A DNA stretch of 13,005 nt from an uncultured Caulobacteraceae bacterium (GTDB lineage Bacteria; Pseudomonadota; Alphaproteobacteria; Caulobacterales; Caulobacteraceae), in the NCBI GenBank assembly GCA_937910255.1, contig CALEOQ010000185.1, positions 1 through 13,005 of the forward strand. The letters are read 5' to 3'. Positions within the stretch are counted from its first letter, which is position 1. Each line of letters opens with the position of its first letter. This document shows, one piece after another, positions 6,170-13,005 of this stretch. Under the pieces are notes generated by a model. The model worked only from the letters and a program-made list of their open reading frames with translations, was not told where the DNA came from and did not search any database. Made by a program: the position numbers and the translations under genes.

Positions 6170-8059
6170 CTAGTTCTCGTTCAGCCAGGCGACGATTTCC
6201 TCGGCCGCCTGTTCGGGCGACAGGGTGGTGGTGTCGACGGTGATCTCGGCGTTCTCGGGCTCCTCATAGGGAGAGTCGATGCCGGTGAAGTTCTTCAACT
6301 GGCCGGCCCGGGCCTTGGCGTAGAGGCCCTTCACGTCGCGCTGTTCAGCCACCGCCAGGGGCGTGGCGACATAGACCTCCACGAACTCGCCGTTCTCCAT
6401 CAGCTCGCGGGCCATTCGGCGTTCGGCCCGGAAGGGGGAGATGAAGGAGACCAGCACGATCAGCCCCGCATCGACCATCAGCTTGGAGACCTCGGCCACC
6501 CGGCGGATGTTCTCCACCCGGTCTTCCTCGGTGAAGCCCAGGTCCTTGTTCAGGCCGTGGCGGACATTGTCGCCGTCCAGCAGATAGGTGTGGCGGCCGT
6601 CGGCCTGCATGCGTTTTTCTACCAGATTGGCGATGGTCGACTTGCCGGCGCCCGAGAGGCCGGTCAGCCAGACCACCCGGCCCTTCTGGCCCTTCTGGGC
6701 GGCGCGGGAGGCCTTGGAGACATCGGTGGCCTGCCAGTGGATGTTCTGGCTGCGGCGCAGCGCGAAGTGCAGCATGCCGGCGCCCACCGTCCGGTTGGAG
6801 ATCCGGTCGATGAGGATAAAGCCGCCAAGGGTGTGATTGTCCTTGTAGGCGTCGAAGGCGATCGGGGCGTCCAGCGAGATGTTGCAGACGCCGATCTCGT
6901 TCAGCTCCAGCCGCTTGGCCGCCAACTGTTCGAGGGTGTTCACATTCACCTTGTACTTGGGCTCGGTGATGCTGGCGCCGACGACGCGGGCCCCGATCTT
7001 CATCAGATAGGGGCGGCCCGGCAGCATGCCCTCGTCGTCCATCCAGACGATGGTGCTCTCGAACTGGTCGGCCACCTCCGGCGGCTGGCCGGCGATGGAC
7101 AGCACATCGCCGCGGCTGACGTCGATCTCATCGGCGAGCGTGATGGTCACCGACTGGCCGGCCACCGCGCGGGGCAGGTCGCCGGTCATGGTGACGATGC
7201 GCGCCACGGTGCTTTCGCGGCCCGACGGCAGGGCCTTGACCTTGTCGCCGGGGGCGATGGTCCCGGTGGCGATCAGGCCGGAGAAGCCGCGGAAATCGAG
7301 ATCCGGGCGGTTCACCCACTGGATCGGCATGCGGAACGGCTTTTCCCGCAGGTCGTCCTCGACATCCAGGGATTCCAGATGCGGCAGCAGGGCCGGCCCC
7401 TTGTACCAGGGCGCCTTTTCGCTCGCCTCGGTGATGTTGTCGCCCTTCAGCGCCGACATGGGGATGGCGGTGAAGTTGCGGATGCCGATCTGGGCGGCGA
7501 AGTCGTGATATTCGGCCAGGATGGAGTCGAACACCTCCTGGCTCCAGCCCACCAGGTCCATCTTGTTGATCGCCAGGACCACGTGGCGGATGCCCAGCAG
7601 GGAGACGAGATAGGAGTGGCGCCGCGTCTGGGTCAGCACGCCCTTGCGGGCGTCGATCAGGATGATGGCCGCGTCCGCCGTCGAGGCGCCGGTGACCATG
7701 TTACGGGTGTACTGCTCGTGGCCAGGGGTGTCGGCGACGATGAACTTGCGCGTGTCGGTGGAGAAGAAGCGGTAGGCGACATCGATGGTGATGCCTTGCT
7801 CCCGCTCGGCGGCCAGGCCATCCACCAGCAGGGCGAAGTCGATCTCGCCCCCTTGCGTGCCGACCTTCTTGGAGTCGGCCTCCAGGGCGGCCATCTGGTC
7901 TTCGAAGATCATCTTCGAATCGTAGAGCAGGCGGCCGATCAGGGTGGACTTGCCGTCGTCCACCGAGCCGCAGGTCAGGAAGCGCAGCAGGCTCTTGTGC
8001 TCGTGGGCCTTGAGATAGGCCTCGATGTCTTCGGCGATGAGAGCGGACTGGTGCGACAT
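6170..8059 (-). CDS. cysN: Bifunctional sulfate adenylyltransferase subunit 1 / adenylylsulfate kinase (CysN-CysC)
   Basis: 629-residue fusion. Residues 1 to about 440 are CysN, the GTPase subunit of ATP sulfurylase, an elongation-factor-like protein: G1 loop GSVDDGKST (31-39), an AEREQGITID switch, DTPGHE, NKMD, and beta-barrel domains after it. Residues 455-629 are CysC, APS kinase: P-loop GLSGAGKST (467-475), LLDGDNVRHGLNKDLGF, and FISPFRAERR near 539-548. GTP hydrolysis drives APS formation from sulfate and ATP by CysD-CysN, and CysC phosphorylates APS to PAPS. The stop lies 26 nt beyond the terminator stem. The ATG overlaps the cysD stop as TGATG, so translation is coupled. NodQ of rhizobia has the same architecture. 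Confidence 0.96.
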   Translation of the reverse strand: MSHQSALIAEDIEAYLKAHEHKSLLRFLTCGSVDDGKSTLIGRLLYDSKMIFEDQMAALEADSKKVGTQGGEIDFALLVDGLAAEREQGITIDVAYRFFSTDTRKFIVADTPGHEQYTRNMVTGASTADAAIILIDARKGVLTQTRRHSYLVSLLGIRHVVLAINKMDLVGWSQEVFDSILAEYHDFAAQIGIRNFTAIPMSALKGDNITEASEKAPWYKGPALLPHLESLDVEDDLREKPFRMPIQWVNRPDLDFRGFSGLIATGTIAPGDKVKALPSGRESTVARIVTMTGDLPRAVAGQSVTITLADEIDVSRGDVLSIAGQPPEVADQFESTIVWMDDEGMLPGRPYLMKIGARVVGASITEPKYKVNVNTLEQLAAKRLELNEIGVCNISLDAPIAFDAYKDNHTLGGFILIDRISNRTVGAGMLHFALRRSQNIHWQATDVSKASRAAQKGQKGRVVWLTGLSGAGKSTIANLVEKRMQADGRHTYLLDGDNVRHGLNKDLGFTEEDRVENIRRVAEVSKLMVDAGLIVLVSFISPFRAERRMARELMENGEFVEVYVATPLAVAEQRDVKGLYAKARAGQLKNFTGIDSPYEEPENAEITVDTTTLSPEQAAEEIVAWLNEN

Positions 8060-9006
8060 CAGAAATAGCCTTCTTGCTTCTTCTTCTCCATCGAGGCGGC
8101 CTGGTCGTGATCGATCATGCGGCCCTGGCGCTCGGACGTGGTGGTGAGCAGCATTTCCTGGATGATTTCCGGCAGGGTGGCCGCGGTGCTCTCCACCGCG
8201 CCGGTCAGCGGGTAGCAGCCGAGCGTGCGGAACCGCACCGACTTCATCATCGGGGTCTCGCCGGGACGCAGGGGCATGCGGTCGTCATCGACCATGATCA
8301 GGGCGCCGTCGCGCTCCACCACCGGCCGTTCGGCCGAGAAGTAGAGGGGCACGATGGGGATGTTCTCCAGGTGGATGTATTGCCAGATGTCCAGCTCGGT
8401 CCAGTTGGAGATCGGGAAGACCCGGATGCTTTCACCCTTGGCCTTGCGGGCGTTGTAGAGGTTCCAGAGTTCGGGACGCTGGTTCTTGGGGTCCCAGCGG
8501 TGCTGGGCCGAGCGGAAGGAGAAGACGCGCTCCTTGGCGCGGGACTTTTCCTCATCGCGCCGGGCGCCGCCGAAGGCCGCGTCGAAGCCGTACTTGTCCA
8601 TGGCCTGCTTCAGGCCCTCGGTCTTCCACATGTCGGTGTGCAGGGCCGAGCCGTGGTCGAAGGGGTTGATGCCCCGCTCCACGGCTTCCGGATTCTTGTG
8701 CACGATCAGATCGAAGCCGAGCTTCTTGGCCATCGCCTCGCGCATCTCGTACATGGCCCGGAACTTCCAGGTCGTGTCCACGTGCATCAGGGGGAAGGGG
8801 GGCTTGGACGGGTAGAAGGCCTTGGCCGCCAGGTGAAGCATCACCGCGGAGTCCTTGCCGATCGAGTACAGCATCACCGGGCGCTCGGCCTCGGCGACCA
8901 CCTCCCGCATGATGTGAATGCTCTCCGCCTCCAGACGTTGAAGGTGGGTGAGGGTCTGGCTCGACAGCGCCGCGTTGCTCTGGCTATCGGCTAGGCGCAC
9001 ATCCAT
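8059..9006 (-). CDS. cysD: Sulfate adenylyltransferase subunit 2 (CysD)
   Basis: 315-residue catalytic subunit of ATP sulfurylase, an ATP-pyrophosphatase fold of the PAPS-reductase type. HLQRLEAESIHIMREV opens the domain, and YSIGKDSAVMLHLA is the PP-loop. HVDTTWKF, GGARRDEEKSRAKER and FPISNWTELDIWQYI are strongly conserved, and the C-terminus is QEGYF, as in the family. It forms the complex with CysN, whose gene overlaps by one base. The frame is open up to 9135, but ATG 9006 (preceded by AAGG at 10 nt) gives the family length; ATG 9024 is an alternative with no clear ribosome site, and a further extension has no conserved residues. cysH and other assimilation genes are not in the window. 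Confidence 0.95.
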   Translation of the reverse strand: MDVRLADSQSNAALSSQTLTHLQRLEAESIHIMREVVAEAERPVMLYSIGKDSAVMLHLAAKAFYPSKPPFPLMHVDTTWKFRAMYEMREAMAKKLGFDLIVHKNPEAVERGINPFDHGSALHTDMWKTEGLKQAMDKYGFDAAFGGARRDEEKSRAKERVFSFRSAQHRWDPKNQRPELWNLYNARKAKGESIRVFPISNWTELDIWQYIHLENIPIVPLYFSAERPVVERDGALIMVDDDRMPLRPGETPMMKSVRFRTLGCYPLTGAVESTAATLPEIIQEMLLTTTSERQGRMIDHDQAASMEKKKQEGYF

Positions 9007-9045
9007 AACAGTCGAACCTTGCATAGGAATTCTGGGTCCAAGACG

Positions 9046-9060
9046 ACGGCGCAACGCCGT
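9046..9060. promoter_or_regulatory. Small inverted repeat ahead of cysD
   Basis: ACGGCG-CAA-CGCCGT is a perfect 6-bp inverted repeat around 3 nt, 40 bp before the cysD start in the 287-bp gap after the histidine kinase. It could be a leader hairpin or a protein site. No convincing -35/-10 pair, riboswitch or leader peptide was found in this gap, and the cysD promoter remains unplaced. Confidence 0.3.
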
Positions 9061-9252
9061 TGAGATGCCGCTATCGTAGACGACGGCCCGTGACCCTCCT
9101 GACTTTGAGTTAGGCGAGCAGGGGCAGCGAGGCAACCGCTCCAGGCGTCGCCGCGTCCCACAAGATATCGGACCGCGTGTAGTTTTTCTGAGATCGCTGG
9201 CGCGTCGCCGTGACCCTGGAGGCCGGTGGTTTGCGTCCCCGCCCGATAAGGC

Positions 9253-9275
9253 GCGATGCCGATGTGAGCCATCGC
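9253..9275 (-). terminator. Weak hairpin after the histidine kinase gene
   Basis: GCGATG and CATCGC (6-bp stem, 11-nt loop) lie 19 bp downstream of the kinase stop. On the minus strand the stem is followed by GCCTTATC, not a U tract. It could slow read-through into cysD, but the evidence is thin. Confidence 0.25.
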
Positions 9276-9293
9276 CACACGCTGCAGACGCCT

Positions 9294-10883
<1,590 letters not shown>

Positions 10884-10887
10884 GGGG

Positions 10888-11703
10888 TCAGGCGGCCCGG
10901 CGGCCGCCCTGGTCGGCGACAAAGGCCTTGATGGCGCTGATCACGTCAGCCGGCGCGCTCATGTGCGGGCAGTGGCCGCTGGCGTTCAGGATGTGGCGCT
11001 GGCTGCCGACGATCGCCCCCTGGACGTAGGCGCCGACCTCGGCGGGGGCCAGGGCGTCGTCGCTGCACTCGATCAGCAGGGTCGGCGTGGTCACCTTGCG
11101 ATAGTCGGCCCGGTGGTCAGAGCGGAAGGTGACGTTGGCGAAGGCCTTGGCGATGTCCGGATCGGCCCGGCAGACGCTGTCGCGCCATTCGTCCTGCAGG
11201 TCCGAGCCATTCTGTTGGCCGATGACCACGGGCGCCATCAGGGCCGACCAGTCCAGATGGTTCTTGTCCATCAAATCCAGGAGTTCGTCGATATCGGCCT
11301 CATCGAAGCCGCCCACATAGGTGTCGGTGTTGGCGTAGCGCGGCGACGGGCAGACCAGGACAAGGGCCGAGAACAGGTCCGGGCGGGCGACGGCGGCCAG
11401 CACGCCGATGGTGGCGCTGACCGAATGGCCGACAAAAATGACGTCCTTCAGACCCTGGCTGTCGCAGATCTCGATGACATCGGCGGCGTAGCCATGGAGG
11501 GTGGCGTACTTTTCCGGCTCATAGGCGCTGGCGTCCGAAAGCCCGGCGCCCACATGGTCGAACAGGCCGACGACGCCCTGCTGGTCGAAGGCGTGGGCCA
11601 CGTGGCGCCACATGTTCTGGTCGCAGCCAAAGCCATGGGCGAACAGGAAGGTGGCCGGACCCCGCCCACGAAAGGTCACGTTGTTTCGGGCGACGATGTC
11701 CAT
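10888..11703 (-). CDS. rsbQ: RsbQ-like alpha/beta hydrolase
   Basis: 271-residue alpha/beta hydrolase closely resembling Bacillus RsbQ, and in fold the plant receptors D14/KAI2. It opens MDIVARNNVTFRGRGPAT, then FAHGFGCDQNMWR (oxyanion region, 21-33), the nucleophile elbow GHSVS with S94, CPSPRYAN (118-125), CSDD with D216 and GHCPHMS with H244, giving the Ser-Asp-His triad. RsbQ is required for activation of the PAS phosphatase RsbP under energy stress, probably by making or delivering a small hydrophobic ligand that is still unidentified. Here the partner 4 nt downstream is a PAS hybrid histidine kinase, so the pair is likely a sensor unit. ATG 11703 has AGGAGAAGGG just upstream. The upstream gene ada/alkA is divergent, with dyads between. 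Confidence 0.9.
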   Translation of the reverse strand: MDIVARNNVTFRGRGPATFLFAHGFGCDQNMWRHVAHAFDQQGVVGLFDHVGAGLSDASAYEPEKYATLHGYAADVIEICDSQGLKDVIFVGHSVSATIGVLAAVARPDLFSALVLVCPSPRYANTDTYVGGFDEADIDELLDLMDKNHLDWSALMAPVVIGQQNGSDLQDEWRDSVCRADPDIAKAFANVTFRSDHRADYRKVTTPTLLIECSDDALAPAEVGAYVQGAIVGSQRHILNASGHCPHMSAPADVISAIKAFVADQGGRRAA

Positions 11704-11726
11704 ACCCTTCTCCTAGGCTCGGCGGC

Positions 11727-11774
11727 ACCTTTGCTGCATCGCACCTAACAAAGGTTGAAATATCTAGACATTTC
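11727..11774. promoter_or_regulatory. Two adjacent dyads between the rsbQ-like and ada-alkA genes
   Basis: The left dyad is ACCTTTG (11727-11733) and CAAAGGT (11749-11755), a perfect 7-bp inverted repeat with 15 nt between. The right dyad is GAAATATCTAGACATTTC (11757-11774), an 18-bp palindrome with one mismatched pair. They touch each other in the A/T-rich centre of the 134-bp divergent region, 24-71 bp before the hydrolase start and 64-111 bp before ATG 11838. They are candidate operators for either gene; the left one could instead be a leader hairpin for the hydrolase. Confidence 0.4.
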
Positions 11775-11808
11775 GGCGTTCTGTGATTTCGCCTGCACTG
11801 GGATTGGC

Positions 11809-11852
11809 GTCCGAAAACCGCTGGCGCGACGGACTGCATGTCCGAAAACCGC
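11809..11852 (+). repeat. 13-bp perfect direct repeat at the ada-alkA start, possible Ada box
   Basis: GTCCGAAAACCGC occurs at 11809-11821 and 11840-11852, 31 bp apart, about three helical turns. The second copy overlaps codons 1-5 if the gene starts at ATG 11838; with a start at 11877 both lie upstream. Ada-type regulators bind A/B-box sites near their own promoter, so this is a reasonable self-operator candidate. Confidence 0.4.
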
Positions 11853-12895
11853 GAGACAGGGGGGCGCGTCGGCGCGATGCTCGCCGCCATGGATCTGGAC
11901 GATGACGCCTGCTACCGCGCCTTTTCGATGCGCGACGCCCGCCTGGACGGGAAGATCTTCGTCGGCGTGCGCTCGACCGGGGTCTATTGCCGGCCGATCT
12001 GCCCGGCGCGGACGCCCCTGCGGCGCAATGTGAGCTTCTACCCTTCGGCCGCCGCCGCCCAGGAGGCGGGGTTTCGGCCCTGTCTGCGCTGCCGGCCCGA
12101 GACGTCGCCGGACCTTGGCGCCTGGCGGGGCGCGTCCAACACGGTGGCCCGCGCCCTGGCCTTGATCGAGGACGGCGCCTTGGACGAGGGCGATGTGGAG
12201 GCCCTGGGCGATCGCCTGGGGGTCGGCGCCCGCCAGCTCAGGCGCCTGTTCAAGAGCCATCTCGGCGCCTCTCCCGTGGCCGTAGCCCAGACCCGACGAG
12301 TGCTGCTGGCCAAACAGCTGATCCATGACACCGCCCTGCCTATGGGCGAGGTGGCGCTGGCGGCGGGCTTTGGCAGCGTGCGGCGGTTCAATGAGACCTT
12401 CCAGCAACTGTTCGCCCGGCCCCCCGGCGACCTGCGTCGCGCCCGGCGGGCCGAAGTCAGCGGAGTAGGCGGCGGGACGGTCACCCTGCGATTGGCCTAC
12501 CGGGCGCCCTATGACTGGGCCGCCATGCTGGACTTCCTGGCGCTTCGCGCGGTTCCCGGCGTCGAGCAGGTGATCGACGGGCGCTACGAGCGGACCTTGC
12601 GCGTCGGCGCCGATGTGGGGCGGGTGAGCGTCGCCCTGGGGGCGGGCGAGACCCTGGAGGTGCGGACGCAGTTTCCGCGGCTGCAGGTGCTGCCGCAGGT
12701 CATCGCCCGGGTGCGCCGGGTGTTCGACCTGGGCGCCGATCCGAGTCAGGTGAACGCTCACCTGTCCTGCGACCCGGCGCTGGCGCCCCTGGTGGCGCAG
12801 CGGCCGGGGCTGAGGGCGCCTGGCGCCTGGGACGGGTTCGAGCTGGCGGTGCGCGCGGTGCTCGGCCAGCAGATCACGGTGGTCGGCGCCAGGAA
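11838..12895 (+). CDS. alkA: Ada-type regulator/AlkA DNA-3-methyladenine glycosylase fusion, truncated at contig end
   Basis: About 352 genomic residues of a DNA alkylation repair protein. Residues 20-90 are the Ada zinc domain that takes a methyl from methylphosphotriesters: DDACYRAFSMRDARLDGKIF, C51 and C55 (GVYCRPIC), and C82 and C85 (FRPCLRC), the four zinc-ligand cysteines. Residues 100-205 are an AraC-type double HTH (LGVGARQLRRLFKSHLG, then EVALAAGFGSVRRFNETF). Residues 213-330 are the AlkA N-terminal domain (LAYRAPYDW), and the HhH-GPD glycosylase domain begins at AWDGFELAVRAVLGQQIT. The sequence then becomes adapter, so the helix-hairpin-helix and catalytic Asp are missing. No O6-methylguanine transferase domain is between. 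Start ATG 11838 is uncertain: ATG 11877 or 11889 also precede the zinc domain. Confidence 0.9.
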
Positions 12896-13005
12896 AGAAT
12901 GGAAGAGCGGCGGTTCGGGAACGAGGGTAGGTCTGGGTGGGCGTCGGAGCCACGAAACACAAACAGCAACACACAAGACACTCAAGCGACGCAGAACGGA
13001 TAATC
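12896..13005 (-). other. Degraded Illumina P5 adapter read-through (not genomic)
   Basis: Aligned without gaps to the reverse complement of the Illumina universal P5 adapter (starting AGATCGGAAGAGC), bases 12896-12953 agree at 41 of 58 positions, including GGAAGAGC at 12901-12908. Most of the mismatches are G calls. Bases 12954-13005 are A/C-rich read-tail noise that looks like a simple repeat but has no biological meaning. The ada-alkA reading frame runs on into this segment without a stop, producing a false C-terminus. Confidence 0.93.

Noticed and set aside
5987..8994. Long plus-strand open frames opposite cysN and cysD
   Set aside because: Antisense shadows caused by high G+C; the minus strand carries unmistakable CysD and CysN-CysC motifs.
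9007..9135. 43-residue N-terminal extension of CysD, or a Cys-containing leader peptide (PRCPC)
   Set aside because: CysD family length and conservation start near 9006; no ribosome site or attenuator structure supports a leader peptide.
11704..11837. LexA/SOS box or general-stress sigma factor promoter in the rsbQ-ada gap
   Set aside because: No GTTC-N7-GTTC and no GGAAC-N16/17-CGTT arrangement is present.
11745..12974. 409-codon minus-strand open frame opposite ada-alkA
   Set aside because: It begins in the right-hand adapter noise and has no recognisable domain, while the plus strand encodes Ada zinc, AraC and AlkA domains.
12954..13005. A/C-rich repetitive tail (ACACAAACAGCAACACAC) as a simple repeat or contig-end mobile feature
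   Set aside because: It directly follows the degraded adapter and is sequencing read-through noise.

Overview
The window is one short, strongly G+C-rich contig from what looks like an alphaproteobacterium of the Caulobacter/Phenylobacterium/Brevundimonas group. The pointers are the TonB-receptor style, the CysD/CysNC pair, the codon use and several non-ATG starts; the assignment is inference. Both ends are artificial. Bases 1-84 are an Illumina P7/index adapter and bases 12896-13005 are a degraded Illumina P5 adapter, so the first and last genes are cut by the assembly and not by biology.

Layout. (1) 86-1846 (-): a TonB-dependent outer-membrane receptor that loses its C-terminus at the left adapter. 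(2) 2072-3445 (+): the most unusual gene, a MerR-type DNA-binding domain joined in frame to a complete SAICAR synthase (PurC). A MerR-style promoter lies in front (19-bp spacer filled by a dyad), and a good internal ribosome site lies at the domain junction. (3) 3574-4617 (+): a GFA/CENP-V zinc protein and a small P-loop kinase-like protein. (4) 4695-6096 (+): two back-to-back toxin-antitoxin modules, Phd/YefM + PIN and AbrB/MazE-like + PIN, each with overlapping genes and its own candidate promoter. (5) 6117-6144: a hairpin terminator shared by convergent genes. (6) 6170-9006 (-): cysD and cysN-cysC, giving ATP sulfurylase and APS kinase for sulfate activation. (7) 9294-11703 (-): an RsbQ-like alpha/beta hydrolase followed 4 nt later by a PAS hybrid histidine kinase. 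This resembles the Bacillus RsbQ-RsbP energy-stress pair with a histidine kinase in place of the phosphatase. (8) 11838-12895 (+): an Ada-type regulator fused to an AlkA DNA glycosylase, divergent from (7) and truncated by the right adapter.

The most novel points are the MerR-PurC fusion with its apparent autoregulatory promoter, the RsbQ/PAS-kinase two-gene sensor, and the repeat and dyad elements in the hydrolase-ada intergenic region. No CRISPR array, rRNA, tRNA or insertion sequence was seen. No gap between genes exceeds about 290 bases.
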